From the NCBI RefSeq assembly GCF_003008515.1, contig NZ_CP027668.1, positions 3,637,001 through 3,701,000 of the forward strand: a stretch of DNA of 64,000 nt. The letters run 5' to 3'. Within the stretch, counting starts at the first letter, position 1. Each line of letters begins with the position of its first letter. Made by a program: the position numbers and the translations under genes. Under the pieces are notes generated by a model. The model saw only the letters and a program-made list of their open reading frames with translations, made no database searches and was not told the DNA's origin. This DNA comes from Phreatobacter cathodiphilus. Lineage in GTDB: Bacteria > Pseudomonadota > Alphaproteobacteria > Rhizobiales > Phreatobacteraceae. Shown here in pieces: positions 9,445 to 19,680 of the stretch.

Positions 9445-10781
9445 GCGACAGCCGCCCCGCCTTCATCCCGCAGGAGATCATCCGCGCCAAGCGCGACGGC
9501 GCGACCCTCGGCGAGGCCGACATCGCCGCCTTCGTCGCCGGCATCGGCGCCGGGACCGTCACCGAGGCGCAGGTCGCCGCCTTCGCCATGGCCGTCTTCT
9601 TTCGCGGCATGACCATGGACGAGCGCGTGGCGCTGACCCGCGCCATGACCGCGTCGGGGCGCACGCTCTCCTGGCGCGACCTCGACCTGCCCGGCCCCGT
9701 CCTCGACAAGCACTCCACCGGCGGGGTCGGCGACACCGTCTCGCTAATGCTGGCGCCCATGGTGGCGGCGGCCGGCGGCTTCGTGCCGATGATCTCCGGC
9801 CGCGGCCTCGGCCATACCGGCGGCACGCTCGACAAGCTGGAAGCCATTCCCGGCTACGACGCCACGCCCTCGCAGGAACGTTTTCGCCGCACCGTGCGTG
9901 AGGTCGGCTGCGCCATTATCGGCCAGACTGCCGATCTCGCCCCCGCCGACAAGGTGATCTACGGCGTGCGCGACGTCACCGCGACGGTCGAGTCCATCCC
10001 GCTCATCACCGCCTCGATCCTGTCGAAGAAGCTCGCCGCCGGCCTCGACGGCCTCGTCATGGACGTGAAGACCGGTTCCGGCGCCTTCATGCCGGCCTTC
10101 GCCGCGTCACGGGACCTCGCCGAATCCATCGCCGCCGTCGCCACCGGCGCCGGCCTGCCGACCGTGGCGCTGGTCACGGCCATGGACCAGCCCCTGGCGC
10201 CCGCCGCCGGCAATGCGCTGGAGGTCCGGATCGCCATCGAGCACCTGGAGGGCGGCCACGCCGTCTCGCGCCTGCACGGCGTCACCATGGCGCTCGCCGC
10301 CGAGCTGCTGGTGCTCGGCAGGCTGGAGCCCGACCTCGAATCCGCCCTCGGCAAGCTCGAGCGCGTCCTCGCCAACGGCCGGGCGGCCGAGACCTTCCAG
10401 CGCATGGTCTCCGCCCTCGGCGGGCCGAACGACCTGATGGAGCATCCGGACAAGCACCTGCCGCGCGCTCCCCTGGTGCGCCCGGTCGCAGCTCGCGAAG
10501 CCGGCACGGTTCTCGCCATCGACACCCGCGCCATCGGCATGGCCGTCGTCGCGCTGGGCGGCGGGCGCACCCGCTCCGCCGACCCCGTCGATCACGCGGT
10601 CGGCCTCACCGGCCTCGTCGCCCTCGGCGACACGCTGGAGGCCGGCCAGCCGCTGGCCCTCGTCCACGGCCGCGACGAGGCGGCGATGGCGGCCGCCGCC
10701 GCCATGATCGCCGGGGCGGTGACGGTCGGCGAGGGCGGCGCCGCGGTCGGCGCCCTCGTGCAGGCGCGGATCACCGGCTGA
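9441..10781 (+). CDS. deoA: Thymidine phosphorylase
   Basis: Converts thymidine and deoxyuridine to the base plus 2-deoxyribose-1-phosphate. The 446-aa protein carries the family signature [10 protein letters not shown] near residue 90, [21 protein letters not shown] in the phosphate/active-site region, and a C-terminal alpha/beta domain. The start [13 protein letters not shown] is typical of DeoA and distinguishes it from TrpD and AMP phosphorylase relatives. It is coupled on both sides: ATGA with deoC and TGATG with deoB. Confidence 0.97.
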   Translation: MSDSRPAFIPQEIIRAKRDGATLGEADIAAFVAGIGAGTVTEAQVAAFAMAVFFRGMTMDERVALTRAMTASGRTLSWRDLDLPGPVLDKHSTGGVGDTVSLMLAPMVAAAGGFVPMISGRGLGHTGGTLDKLEAIPGYDATPSQERFRRTVREVGCAIIGQTADLAPADKVIYGVRDVTATVESIPLITASILSKKLAAGLDGLVMDVKTGSGAFMPAFAASRDLAESIAAVATGAGLPTVALVTAMDQPLAPAAGNALEVRIAIEHLEGGHAVSRLHGVTMALAAELLVLGRLEPDLESALGKLERVLANGRAAETFQRMVSALGGPNDLMEHPDKHLPRAPLVRPVAAREAGTVLAIDTRAIGMAVVALGGGRTRSADPVDHAVGLTGLVALGDTLEAGQPLALVHGRDEAAMAAAAAMIAGAVTVGEGGAAVGALVQARITG

Positions 10782-11974
10782 TGGCGCGCGCCTTCGTCCT
10801 CGTCCTCGATTCCGTCGGCATCGGCGCCAGCGCGGATGCCGGGAGTTACGGCGATGCCGGCGCCGACACGCTCGGCCATGTCGCGGGATGGTTCGCCGCG
10901 AACGGCCTGCCCTTCGCCCTGCCGCACCTCGATCGGCTCGGCCTCGGCGCGGCGGCCCGCGCCTCCACCGGCCGCCTGCCGCCGGGCCTCACCGCCGCGG
11001 AGCCCTTCGCCGGGCGCTGGGGCTATGCCGTGGAAGCCTCGAAGGGCAAGGACACGCCCTCCGGCCACTGGGAGATCGCCGGCCTGCCAGTGCCGTTCGA
11101 CTGGGGCTATTTTCCGCAGAGCATCCCCTGCTTCCCCGCGGCGCTGACCGAGGCCCTCGTCCGCGAGGGGGAGCTCCCCGGCATCCTCGGCGATTGCCAT
11201 GCCTCGGGCACCGAGATCATCGCCCGTCTCGGGGCCGAGCACATGGCGACGGGCAAGCCCATTCTCTACACCTCCGCCGATTCCGTGCTGCAGATCGCCG
11301 CCCACGAGGAGACCTTCGGGCTCGACCGGCTCGACGCCCTCTGCCGCATCGCCCGCCGGCTCTGCGACCCCCTCGGCATCGGCCGCGTCATCGCCCGGCC
11401 CTTCACCGGCACCGATGCGGCGAGCTTCACCCGCACCGCCAACCGCCGCGACTATGCCGTGCCGCCGCCGGCGCCGACCCTGCTTCAGGTCGCCTCGGAG
11501 GCGAGGCGGGAGGTGATTACCGTCGGCAAGATCGGCGACATCTTCGCCCATGTCGGCACCGGCGAGGTGCTGAAGGCCGCCGGCAACGCGGCGCTCGGCG
11601 CGCGCACCCTCGAAGGACTGGCGCGGCTGTCCGACGGCGGGCTGCTCATGGCCAATTTCATCGACTTCGATTCGCTCTACGGCCACCGGCGCGACCCGGA
11701 GGGCTACGGTCGCGCGCTGATGGCCTTCGACGCCTGGCTGCCCTCGCTCGTGGCCGCGCTGCGGCCCGGCGACCTCTGTATCGTCACCGCCGACCACGGC
11801 TGCGACCCGACCTATCGCGGCACCGACCACACCCGCGAACACGTGCCGGTCCTCGCCTTCGGCCCGGCGCTGCCGACAGGCTCCATCGGCCGGCGCGACA
11901 GCTTCGCCGACATGGCCGCCGCCGCCGCGGCTCATCTCGACCTGCCATGGGCAGGCGCCGGCCGGCCGTTCTGA
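10781..11974 (+). CDS. deoB: Phosphopentomutase
   Basis: Interconverts (deoxy)ribose-1-phosphate and 5-phosphate, linking the two phosphorylases to DeoC. The 397-aa alkaline-phosphatase-superfamily protein has [12 protein letters not shown] (metal ligand Asp), [10 protein letters not shown] containing the phospho-acceptor Thr, and [19 protein letters not shown] with the second metal set. Length is standard. It is the last gene of the operon. No clear terminator is visible in the 92 bases before ndvA. Confidence 0.97.
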   Translation: MARAFVLVLDSVGIGASADAGSYGDAGADTLGHVAGWFAANGLPFALPHLDRLGLGAAARASTGRLPPGLTAAEPFAGRWGYAVEASKGKDTPSGHWEIAGLPVPFDWGYFPQSIPCFPAALTEALVREGELPGILGDCHASGTEIIARLGAEHMATGKPILYTSADSVLQIAAHEETFGLDRLDALCRIARRLCDPLGIGRVIARPFTGTDAASFTRTANRRDYAVPPPAPTLLQVASEARREVITVGKIGDIFAHVGTGEVLKAAGNAALGARTLEGLARLSDGGLLMANFIDFDSLYGHRRDPEGYGRALMAFDAWLPSLVAALRPGDLCIVTADHGCDPTYRGTDHTREHVPVLAFGPALPTGSIGRRDSFADMAAAAAAHLDLPWAGAGRPF

Positions 11975-12066
11975 CCCGGCGCTCCGAAACAACGCCCCTT
12001 GCCGCGCGTTGAACGCCGTGTTTCACAGGGCGCAATCCGGTATCCCGCCGTCACGAAAGCCGTCGC

Positions 12067-13857
12067 ATGTCGCTCCTCCACGTTTACTGGCGCGTCCTCA
12101 AGCAGCTCGGCCCCGAGACGCGGCTCGGCATGACGCTGCTCGCCTGCAACATCGTGCTCGCCTGCATCATGTTCGCCGAGCCGATCCTGTTCGGCCGCAT
12201 CATCGACACGCTCTCCGCCGCCCAGGCGCGCGGTCGCACCGTGACCTGGAGCGAGATCCTGCCGCTGGTCGCGGCCTGGGTGACCTTCGGCCTCTTCACC
12301 ATCGCTGCCGGCGTGCTCGTCGCCTTGCATGCGGACCGCATGTCGCACCGGCGCCGCCTGGCCTTCATGCAGCACTTCTTCGAGCACGTGCTGAACCTGC
12401 CGCTGAGCTACCACTCCGGCGCCCATTCCGGCCGCCTGCTGAAGCAGATGCTGGAAGGCTCCAACGCCATGGCCTGGCTGCTGCTCTCCTTCCTGCGCGA
12501 GCACTGCGCCTCGCTCATCGCGCTGGTGATCCTGGTGCCGGTCTCCCTGTGGGTGAACTGGCGGCTCGGCAGCCTCCTCGTCGTGATGGTCTTCTTCTTC
12601 TTCATCCTGACGAGCTGGGTGCTGCGCAAGACGGAGACGCTGCAGGGCCGGGTTCAGGAGTATCACAACGCCCTCGCCGAACGCGCCACCGACGCCCTCG
12701 GCAACGTGCCGGTCATCCAGTCCTTCACCCGCATCGAGGCCGAGGTGCGCGCCATGCGCGCCACCGTCGACGCGCTGCTGGCGGCCCAGATTCCCGTCCT
12801 CTCCTGGTGGGCCATCGCCGCGGTCGCCTCCCGCGCCTCGGCGACGCTGACGGTCCTCTCCATCTTCCTCGTCGGCACCTGGCTGCACATCAACGGCCTC
12901 GCCTCCATCGGCGAGATCGTCACCTTCATGGGCTTCGCCACCATGCTGATCGGCAAGCTCGAGGCGCTCGTCGGCTTCATCAACTCGGTTTTCCTCGAGG
13001 GCCCGAAGATCAAGGACTTCTTCGACGTCGTCGACACCGCGCCGCAGGTCCACGACCGGCCGAACGCCCTCGACATCGGGCGCGTCGAGGGCACGGTCGC
13101 CTTCGAGAACGTCTCCTTCTCCTATGACGGCAAGCGAACCGCCGTCCTCGACCTGTCCTTCGTGGCCAAGCCCGGCGACACCATCGCCCTCGTCGGCTCC
13201 ACCGGTTCGGGCAAATCGACGACCCTGTCGCTGCTGCACCGGGTCTTCGACCCGCAATCGGGCCGCGTCCTCATCGACGGCCACGACATCCGCGACATCG
13301 CCCTGGTCTCGCTGCGCCGGAACATCGGCGTCGTCTTCCAGGAGCCGATGCTGTTTGCCCGCACCATCAAGGAAAACCTCCAGGTCGGCCGTCCCGAGGC
13401 GAGCGAGGAGGAGATCTGGCAGGCCTGCGAGCGGGCCCAGGCGCTCGACTTCCTCAAGCGCCAGCCGGAAGGTCTCGACACCGAGGTGGCCGAGCGTGGC
13501 CGTTCGCTGTCGGGCGGCGAGAGGCAGCGCCTCTCCATCGCCCGCGCCCTCCTGAAGGACCCGCCCATCCTCATCCTCGACGAGGCGACCTCCGCCCTCG
13601 ACGCCACCACCGAGCAGAAGCTGCAGCTGGCGCTCGAGGAGGTGATGAAGGGCCGCACCACCTTCGTCATCGCCCACCGCCTCGCCACCATCCGCCACGC
13701 CTCCCGCATCCTCGTCTTCGACCAGGGTCGGGTGGTGGAGAGCGGCACCTTCGAGGAGCTCGTCGCCCATGGCGGCATTTTCGCCGCGCTGGCGAAGGCG
13801 CAGTTCATGTCGGGCGCCGAGGAGATGCCGGCGGGAAAGCCGGTCGTCGCGGGGTGA
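12067..13857 (+). CDS. ndvA: Cyclic beta-1,2-glucan ABC exporter, fused permease/ATPase (NdvA/ChvA-like)
   Basis: A 596-aa half-transporter of the type that exports cyclic glucan to the periplasm in rhizobia, brucellae and agrobacteria. Residues 1-310 form the membrane domain with about six hydrophobic segments. The ATPase half has Walker [10 protein letters not shown] from residue 377, signature LSGGERQR, Walker [13 protein letters not shown] and the H-loop IAHRLAT. The start [14 protein letters not shown] and the overall layout match NdvA more than MsbA. No glucan synthase gene (ndvB) is adjacent, so the substrate rests on family resemblance. ATG 12067 is the only sensible start. Confidence 0.85.
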   Translation: MSLLHVYWRVLKQLGPETRLGMTLLACNIVLACIMFAEPILFGRIIDTLSAAQARGRTVTWSEILPLVAAWVTFGLFTIAAGVLVALHADRMSHRRRLAFMQHFFEHVLNLPLSYHSGAHSGRLLKQMLEGSNAMAWLLLSFLREHCASLIALVILVPVSLWVNWRLGSLLVVMVFFFFILTSWVLRKTETLQGRVQEYHNALAERATDALGNVPVIQSFTRIEAEVRAMRATVDALLAAQIPVLSWWAIAAVASRASATLTVLSIFLVGTWLHINGLASIGEIVTFMGFATMLIGKLEALVGFINSVFLEGPKIKDFFDVVDTAPQVHDRPNALDIGRVEGTVAFENVSFSYDGKRTAVLDLSFVAKPGDTIALVGSTGSGKSTTLSLLHRVFDPQSGRVLIDGHDIRDIALVSLRRNIGVVFQEPMLFARTIKENLQVGRPEASEEEIWQACERAQALDFLKRQPEGLDTEVAERGRSLSGGERQRLSIARALLKDPPILILDEATSALDATTEQKLQLALEEVMKGRTTFVIAHRLATIRHASRILVFDQGRVVESGTFEELVAHGGIFAALAKAQFMSGAEEMPAGKPVVAG

Positions 13858-13899
13858 TGGGCTGAACGTCTCGCAGGTCCGCGCCCGGGAGCACTGTCT

Positions 13900-14045
13900 G
13901 TCACCCCCGGCGAGGCCGAAGGCCGAGGGAAGGGGGTCCAGGAGCCACGAGGCGGCGACCCAGGTCGCATGCGACGAACCGCGGATCGCAGTTGCCCGGC
14001 AACTCCTGGATCCCCTTCCCCTCGCTTCGCTCGGCCGGGGATGAC
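13900..14045. repeat. Long imperfect inverted repeat in the ndvA-downstream gap
   Basis: The arm at about 13900-13944 (GTCACCCCCGGCGAGG...GGTCCAGGAG) is matched in reverse complement by about 14004-14045 (CTCCTGGATCCCC...CCGGGGATGAC). The arms are about 43-45 bases with a few mismatches and a 59-base spacer. It lies between the 3' ends of ndvA (+) and the minus-strand hydratase-like gene, so it may act as a bidirectional terminator; the shape also fits the palindromic extragenic elements dispersed in alphaproteobacterial genomes. No coding potential is seen. Confidence 0.7.
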
Positions 14046-14092
14046 GGGATCTGCGCCGGGAAGCGAGTGGGGCCGCCTCTCCTGGACGTGTT

Positions 14093-14911
14093 CTAGACGA
14101 AGCTCAGGCTCATCGGCATCACGTCCAGCCCCTCGACCTCGGTCGACCAGGTCTCGCCGGCCGCGATCGGAAAGGCGCGGGTCACCGTGCCGGTGGTGAT
14201 GATCTCGCCCGCGGCGATCGGGCTCGCTTCGGGATCGGCGGCGAGGACGCCTGCGAGATGGCGGACCGCCGACAGGGGGCCGTCCAGCACGTTGGCGGCG
14301 ATGCCGCGGTCCATCTTCTGGCCGTTCCGGAACAGGGTGATGGCGAAGCCGGTCAGCGCCGCCATCCAGCTCTCGGCGTCGCCCGAGACCTCCGTGCGCG
14401 GGCCGCAGAACAAGGCGCCGTGCAGGCCGAAGGCCGCCTGGCAGTCGGCACCCTGGAACACCCAGCCGGGATAGAGCGACTGGACGATCTCGAAGCCGTG
14501 GGCGACCCAGCCGACGGCGCCGAGGATGGCCCTCTCGTCCATCGACGCCGTCACAGGGGCCCTGAAGCCGAGCACGATCTCCGGCTCGATCCGCGGCTCG
14601 ACGAGATGGCCGATGGCGGCCTCCGCCGGCCCGTCCACGTCGCGGAAAGTGGTGTCGTAGACGGGCCCCCAGATCGGCGAGAACACGCCGTACTCCGCCC
14701 AGATCGTCCGGTTGGTGAAGCCGATCTTGCGGCCGATGATCCTCTCGCCGGCCGCCGTCCGTCGCCGGGCCACCTCGTGCCCGACCTTCTCGCCGTCCGC
14801 CACCGTGAAGGTCGGCTCGGCCTGCGTCAGCGGCGGCATCTGGCGCCGGCCGCGATAGGCGGCGAGCACGGCGTCCGCGAACATCCGGGTCTGGGAGGAG
14901 CAGAGCGACAT
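14093..14911 (-). CDS. Fumarylacetoacetase-fold enzyme (2-keto-4-pentenoate hydratase-like)
   Basis: A 272-aa protein of the FAH/MhpD superfamily. Motifs include GRKIGFTNRTIWAEYGV, the core metal-site stretch VEPRIEPEIVLGF with alternating acidic residues, and VGWVAHGFEIVQS. Members hydrate 2-hydroxypenta-2,4-dienoate or decarboxylate 4-oxalocrotonate in aromatic meta-cleavage pathways, but no other meta-cleavage gene is nearby, so the reaction is uncertain. The frame extends to a TTG at 14944; ATG 14911 (MSLCSSQTR) avoids overlapping the hairpin upstream and is preferred. Confidence 0.8.
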   Translation of the reverse strand: MSLCSSQTRMFADAVLAAYRGRRQMPPLTQAEPTFTVADGEKVGHEVARRRTAAGERIIGRKIGFTNRTIWAEYGVFSPIWGPVYDTTFRDVDGPAEAAIGHLVEPRIEPEIVLGFRAPVTASMDERAILGAVGWVAHGFEIVQSLYPGWVFQGADCQAAFGLHGALFCGPRTEVSGDAESWMAALTGFAITLFRNGQKMDRGIAANVLDGPLSAVRHLAGVLAADPEASPIAAGEIITTGTVTRAFPIAAGETWSTEVEGLDVMPMSLSFV

Positions 14912-14935
14912 GGGCGCGGTCCTGAGTGGGTGCCC

Positions 14936-14968
14936 GGCAAACAAAACCCCGGCACGGAGGCCGGGGTT
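14936..14968 (-). terminator. Rho-independent terminator after ctpA
   Basis: On the minus strand AACCCCGGC pairs with GCCGGGGTT (14960-14968 with 14945-14953) around a six-base loop and is followed by TTTTGTTT. It sits 28 bases past the ctpA stop and before the hydratase-like gene, so it should end the envC-ctpA transcript. Confidence 0.85.
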
Positions 14969-14995
14969 CTGAAAGCGGGGATCGCGTGGTGCGCC

Positions 14996-16390
14996 TCAGC
15001 GCGACGGCGTGGCCGGAGCCGGCGTCGCCGGAGCGGCGGGAGCTGCCGGAGCCGGGGCGGCGGCGGCGCGCTGGCTCGGCGGGAAGGCCGGATCGGTGGC
15101 CGTGCCACGCAGCAGTTCGAGGGCGCGGCCGATCTGGACGTCGTCCTTCTGTTCCGGCGGCACGTAGACCGAGGAGGCCGAGCGCTCTTCCTGTCCCTCG
15201 GCGGCGTTGTTGCGCAGGTGACCGCGAAGGCCCGCCTCCCCGCGGTTCTCCTGCAGGCGGGCGCGCATCGCCTCCGGCACCGGCTGTTCCAGCACGATGT
15301 CCGGATCGATGCCGCGCGCCTGGATGGAGCGGCCCGACGGCGTGTAGTAGCGCGCCGTGGTGAGGCGCAGCGCGCCCTGGCTGCCGAGCGGGATGATGGT
15401 CTGCACCGAGCCCTTGCCGAAGGAGCGGGTGCCGAGCACGGCGGCCCGCTTGTGGTCCTGCAGCGCGCCGGCGACGATCTCGGAGGCCGAAGCCGAGCCG
15501 CCGTTGATCAGCACGATGATCGGCTTGCCGCCGGTCAGGTCGCCGCCGCGGGCGTTCCAGCGCTGGGTCTCCTCGGCGTTGCGGCCGCGGGTGGAGACGA
15601 TCTCGCCGCGTTCCAGGAAGGCGTCGGAGACCGAGACGGACTGGTCGAGCAGGCCGCCGGGATTGTTGCGCATGTCGAGCACATAGCCGCGCAGCTTGTC
15701 GGCGGGCACCTTGGACTTGATGTCCTCGATGGCCTTGCGCAGGTTTTCCGTCGTCTGCTCGTTGAACTGGGTGATGCGCACATAGCCCACATCGTCACCG
15801 AGAATCTGGTGACGCACGGCGCGGATGACGATGCGGTCGCGGGTGATCTCGATGTCGCGCGGCGCCGCGCCCGAGCGGGTGACGCGGATGGTGATCTTCG
15901 AGCCCACCGGGCCGCGCATCTTCTCCACCGCCTGCTGCAGGGTGAGGCCCTGGATCGGCTCGGCGTCGATATGGGTGATGATGTCGTTGGCGAGGATGCC
16001 GGCCTTGGAGGCCGGCGTGTCGTCGATCGGGGAGACGACCTTGATCAGGCCCTCCTCTTGGGTCACCTCGATGCCGAGGCCGCCGAACTCGCCGCGCGTC
16101 TGCACCTGCATGTCGCGGAAGTTGCGCGCGTCCATGAAGCTCGAATGCGGATCGAGGCCGGTGAGCATGCCGTTGATGGCGCTCTCGATCAGCTTGGCGT
16201 CGTCGGGCTTCTCGACATAGTCGGTGCGCACGCGCTCGAAGATGTCGCCGAACAGGTTGATGTGCCGGTAGGTGTCGGAGGCCGCGGCATTGGCGGTCAT
16301 CCCGAGAATGGCCCGGGGCTGCGTGACCGCAACGGTGGCCAGCGCGCCCATGGCGGCGCCGGCGAGGAGGATCGAAGCTCTGCGCATCAT
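14996..16390 (-). CDS. ctpA: Carboxy-terminal processing protease, S41 family
   Basis: A 464-aa periplasmic serine protease. It has an N-terminal hydrophobic signal/anchor (about 5-25), a PDZ domain (about 100-170, GGLGIEV...TPASKAGI) and the S41 domain with the Ser-Lys dyad placed at Ser301 in GGSASASE and Lys326 in SFGKGSV. LDMRNNPGGLLD is also typical. The C-terminus is a low-complexity Ala/Pro tail. CtpA enzymes trim C-termini of envelope proteins and, in several proteobacteria, control peptidoglycan endopeptidases. It overlaps the envC-like gene by four bases, a conserved alphaproteobacterial pair. An intrinsic terminator follows. Confidence 0.95.
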   Translation of the reverse strand: MMRRASILLAGAAMGALATVAVTQPRAILGMTANAAASDTYRHINLFGDIFERVRTDYVEKPDDAKLIESAINGMLTGLDPHSSFMDARNFRDMQVQTRGEFGGLGIEVTQEEGLIKVVSPIDDTPASKAGILANDIITHIDAEPIQGLTLQQAVEKMRGPVGSKITIRVTRSGAAPRDIEITRDRIVIRAVRHQILGDDVGYVRITQFNEQTTENLRKAIEDIKSKVPADKLRGYVLDMRNNPGGLLDQSVSVSDAFLERGEIVSTRGRNAEETQRWNARGGDLTGGKPIIVLINGGSASASEIVAGALQDHKRAAVLGTRSFGKGSVQTIIPLGSQGALRLTTARYYTPSGRSIQARGIDPDIVLEQPVPEAMRARLQENRGEAGLRGHLRNNAAEGQEERSASSVYVPPEQKDDVQIGRALELLRGTATDPAFPPSQRAAAAPAPAAPAAPATPAPATPSR

Positions 16391-17715
16391 CCGCGAACCC
16401 TTTCAGTGGCCTGCACGCCCGGTGTCCTCGTGGTCCACCATGGCGCTGGGTCGACACTCGACCCGTCTTTCCGGAACTCGACGTAGAGAACGGGCTGGGA
16501 AGAGCCCGTCGTCACCGCGGAGGCTGGCGGCGGGGCGTGGCCCATCACACCGACCGGCTCCCCCGCCAGCACGAACTGTCCAAGATCGACCGTGATCCTG
16601 TCCATGCCGGCCAGGACGAGATGATACCCGCCGCCGGCATTCAGGATCAAGAGTTGGCCGTAGGTCCGGAACGGACCCGAATAGACCACCCAGCCGTCCG
16701 CCGGCGCGGTGACCGAAGCCGCCGGCCGCGTGGCGATCGATAGGCCTCGCTCGGCGCCGCCGAGACCGTCGGGATCGCCGAACTCCCTGAGCCGCACGCC
16801 CAGGACGGGCAGGGAAAGGGCGCCGCGCGCCTGTTCGAAGGGAATGGCCGGGTTCATCCGCGCCGCATTCTGCAGCGCCGCCATCTGCTGGCGGCGGTCG
16901 ATGACGGCCGGCCCGCGGGCGACGGTGGTGGTGCGGGCGGCCTCCGCGGCGCGATGCGCGGCGGCGATCTCCGTCTCCATACGCCCTATCAAATGTTCGA
17001 GATCGGCGGCCTGGCGGGCGAGCGTCGCTGCGCGCGCCTTCTCCGTCTCCAGCGACTGCTCGCCGGCCGCGACCTGGCCGCGGCGGGCCTCGGCGAGGGC
17101 GTCGAGACGGACCCGTTCGGCGCGCAGCGACACCGCCTCGCGGCGCAGGTGGTCGCGTTCGGTCGCGATGCGGGTGCGCAGGCTCGAAAGCTCCTCGAGG
17201 TCGCGCGCCAGCACCGTGACCGCCTCACGCATTTCCGGCACGAGCGTGCCGAGCAGCATGGCGGTGCGGACGCTCTTCAGCACGTCGTCGGGACCGACCA
17301 GCATGGCCGGCGGCGGGCGGCGACCCATGCGCTGCAGCGAGGCGAGCACCTCGGCGATGAGCTGCCGCCGGTCGTGCAGCGACTGGCGCACCGTCAACTG
17401 ACGGGCGTCGAGCCCGCCGAGATTGTCTTCGATGGCCGCCATCCGCTCCTCGCCGGCGCGCACACGGGCGGCGGTGTCGATGCTGGAGCGCACCAGGGCG
17501 GCGCGGTCATTGCGCAGGGCCGTGACCTCGGCCTCGACGCGGGCGCGCTCGGCGGCATTGCGGGCGATGTCGGCCTGGATCGCCTCCAGCTCGCGCTGGC
17601 GCTCGCGGCGCTCGGCCTCGGCCCGCTCGGCGGGTGTCGCCGGCTCGGCCGCGACCGACCCGGCGGAGACCAGGGTCAGGACGGCGGCGGCGAGGAGGAG
17701 CGGCCTGGACTGCAT
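16387..17715 (-). CDS. envC: EnvC-like murein hydrolase activator (degenerate LytM/M23)
   Basis: A 442-aa secreted protein with signal peptide (1-23, cut near SVAA-EP), long coiled-coil segments (about 28-250, rich in Glu, Arg, Ala) and a C-terminal LytM domain (about 300-430). The zinc ligands of active M23 peptidases are missing: the usual HxxxD position reads ATRPAAS and the terminal HxH reads YVEFR. This is the pattern of EnvC, which activates cell-division amidases instead of cutting peptidoglycan itself. It is translationally coupled to ctpA (ATGA), so the two probably act together at the septum. Confidence 0.9.
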   Translation of the reverse strand: MQSRPLLLAAAVLTLVSAGSVAAEPATPAERAEAERRERQRELEAIQADIARNAAERARVEAEVTALRNDRAALVRSSIDTAARVRAGEERMAAIEDNLGGLDARQLTVRQSLHDRRQLIAEVLASLQRMGRRPPPAMLVGPDDVLKSVRTAMLLGTLVPEMREAVTVLARDLEELSSLRTRIATERDHLRREAVSLRAERVRLDALAEARRGQVAAGEQSLETEKARAATLARQAADLEHLIGRMETEIAAAHRAAEAARTTTVARGPAVIDRRQQMAALQNAARMNPAIPFEQARGALSLPVLGVRLREFGDPDGLGGAERGLSIATRPAASVTAPADGWVVYSGPFRTYGQLLILNAGGGYHLVLAGMDRITVDLGQFVLAGEPVGVMGHAPPPASAVTTGSSQPVLYVEFRKDGSSVDPAPWWTTRTPGVQATERVRG

Positions 17716-17831
17716 CGGTCCCGAATCAGCGGGGGCGGGAAGAGACCGATGCTACATGGCGGCCGGGCCGGGCGGAATCGCGGCGGCCGCTTGCCCATTT
17801 GAAGGCGGGAAACAAGCCGCCGTGATCGGGA

Positions 17832-18551
17832 TCAGTTGAACAGCGCGTCGATGTCGTCCTGGCTGGCGTGGCCGGCATCCTCGGAGAGCTTCGGGCCGTT
17901 GAGGAGGGCGGCGTCGCCCGTAGCCTCGGCGATCCCCTCCACCTCGATGTCCTTGAAGCTGTCGAGCCCGCCCCAGATCTCCATCATCTTGACGATCCGA
18001 TCCTCGATGAACTTCAGCGTGTTCACCACCTTGGTGATGCGCTGTCCGGTGAGGTCCTGGAAGTTGCAGTGCTCGAAGACGGTGATGATCTTCTGCTGGA
18101 TGTCGTCGATCGCCGCCTTGTCCTGGGTGCTCTTCAGCTTGGCGGCGAGCTGGCTGGCGATCTGGTCGATGCCTTCGGCGGCGGACAGGATGCCCTCGGT
18201 CGCCTGTTCCGTGCCGGTGACGATGGCGTCGAGCTCGTGGGTGACGCGCGTCATCTGCTTGCCCTTGAAGCCGGTGACGTGGAGCGTGGCGATCTCGTGC
18301 TTGGTCTGGTCGATGGCCTGCCAGATCTGGTCGAGCTCGGCCTTCAGCTTGATCGCCTCCTGCATCTCCGCGCGGTAGGCGTCGATCATCTGCTTGGAGA
18401 CCTCTTCCGGCGGGCGGATGAGGGCGCGCAGCTGCTTGATCTCGGAGAGGATCTCGTGATGCCCGCCGTGGGCGGAGGCGCCTTTGGGATGCGGCGAGGT
18501 CTCCGGCTGGGAGATCACTTCGATGCGGAAGGCTCGTTTTTGGGCGCGCAT
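17832..18551 (-). CDS. cheZ: Protein phosphatase CheZ
   Basis: CheZ dephosphorylates CheY-P and so resets the flagellar motor signal. The 239-aa protein is almost wholly helical. It has the catalytic-helix motif NFQDLTGQRITKVV, whose Gln is the essential residue in the family, and a C-terminal CheY-binding tail ending SQDDIDALFN. The frame continues upstream to 18725, but ATG 18551 (MRAQKRAFRIEV) gives a normal start. No other chemotaxis gene is in the window, so it acts in trans with a distant che locus. Confidence 0.88.
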   Translation of the reverse strand: MRAQKRAFRIEVISQPETSPHPKGASAHGGHHEILSEIKQLRALIRPPEEVSKQMIDAYRAEMQEAIKLKAELDQIWQAIDQTKHEIATLHVTGFKGKQMTRVTHELDAIVTGTEQATEGILSAAEGIDQIASQLAAKLKSTQDKAAIDDIQQKIITVFEHCNFQDLTGQRITKVVNTLKFIEDRIVKMMEIWGGLDSFKDIEVEGIAEATGDAALLNGPKLSEDAGHASQDDIDALFN

Positions 18552-18903
18552 GGACGATCCGGGCAATTCTTCGCCTCCGGCCTGAGCGACCGGTCCGGAC
18601 GACGGTACCGTCAGGGAGTTAAGAGCCGGTTCCACCGCAATCCCACAGAAAGTTAGGGGACAATCCAAAAGACGATCAGGGTTAATGATGGCTTTACACC
18701 GCGGCTGGACGTTTTCGGCCACCATCCCGACGTCTTTTACATGCGCTTAACCGTAAAAACACGCCGACGACATGCACACTCCGAAAAGGATGCTGGAAAG
18801 CGCCGCGTTTACCATTCCATGGCCGTTTGCGGTGTTCTGCTGAAGGCTCAGGAGACGCCGGGCATCTTGTCCCGTCGCCCCGTCCAGCGTTCCGAGTACG
18901 GCG
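18552..18903. other. Divergent intergenic region with a CtrA-like site
   Basis: 352 bases between cheZ (-) and the L,D-transpeptidase (+), locally AT-richer from about 18610 to 18790. It contains TTAA-N7-TTTA at 18682-18696, one mismatch from the CtrA consensus TTAA-N7-TTAA, and TTAA again at 18738. No convincing small gene is present. It should hold both promoters; CtrA control of a motility gene would be in keeping with alphaproteobacteria but is inference. Confidence 0.4.
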
Positions 18904-19680
18904 ATGTCCCCTTTCCGTCTGATGGCCGCCCTGGCGGCGCTCTGCCTCCTCGCCACCATCCCGCAGGCCTCGGCGCAGATCGCCGGCGCCCGCCGCGACC
19001 TCGGTGGCGGCTTCATCGAGTTCCTCTACAACGGCGGCCAGCCCGCCGGCCCCATCGCCGGCGCCCGGCGCCAGGGCGCTCCCGCTCATGCCGCTCCCGC
19101 CTATGCGGCGCCGACCTCGCCGGCCCATCTGCGGGCTTCCCACGGCGTCGCCCCCGATCTCGAGCCGGTGCGCCCGCTCGTCTCCCGGCCCGCCGAGCCG
19201 CGGGTGCAGCGCGAGGCGGCGCCTGTGCGCGGCATCGATCCGCGCTTCCTGCCGCAACAGGTGCCCTACCAGACCAGCCATCGCCCCGGCACCATCGTCA
19301 TCAACACCGCCGAGCGCCACCTCTACCTGGTCCAGGCCGGCGGCACCGCCATGCGCTACGGCGTCGGCATCGGCCGCCCCGGCTTCGGCTGGCGCGGCAC
19401 CAAGACCGTCACCCGCAAGGCCGAGTGGCCGGACTGGCGCCCGCCCGCGGAGATGCTGCGCCGCCGCCCCGACCTGCCGCGCTTCATGGCCGGCGGCCCC
19501 GCCAATCCCTTGGGCGCGCGCGCCCTCTATCTCGGCTCCTCGCTCTACCGCATTCACGGCTCCAACGAGCCCTGGACCATCGGCCAGGCGGTCTCGTCGG
19601 GCTGTTTCCGCATGCGCAACGAGGACGTGATCGACCTCTACGGCCGCGTGCGGGTGGGCACGAAGGTGGTGGTGATGTGA
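18904..19680 (+). CDS. L,D-transpeptidase (YkuD family)
   Basis: A 258-aa exported enzyme that would make 3-3 cross-links in peptidoglycan or attach proteins to it. There is a signal peptide (1-24, ending SAQ), a Pro/Ala-rich linker (about 45-110) and a YkuD domain (about 128-258). The active-site block reads YRIHGSNEP...SSGCFRM with His218 and catalytic Cys234. VINTAERHLYLV is the usual domain opening. ATG 18904 starts directly at the signal peptide. An intrinsic terminator follows about 95 bases downstream. Confidence 0.94.
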   Translation: MSPFRLMAALAALCLLATIPQASAQIAGARRDLGGGFIEFLYNGGQPAGPIAGARRQGAPAHAAPAYAAPTSPAHLRASHGVAPDLEPVRPLVSRPAEPRVQREAAPVRGIDPRFLPQQVPYQTSHRPGTIVINTAERHLYLVQAGGTAMRYGVGIGRPGFGWRGTKTVTRKAEWPDWRPPAEMLRRRPDLPRFMAGGPANPLGARALYLGSSLYRIHGSNEPWTIGQAVSSGCFRMRNEDVIDLYGRVRVGTKVVVM

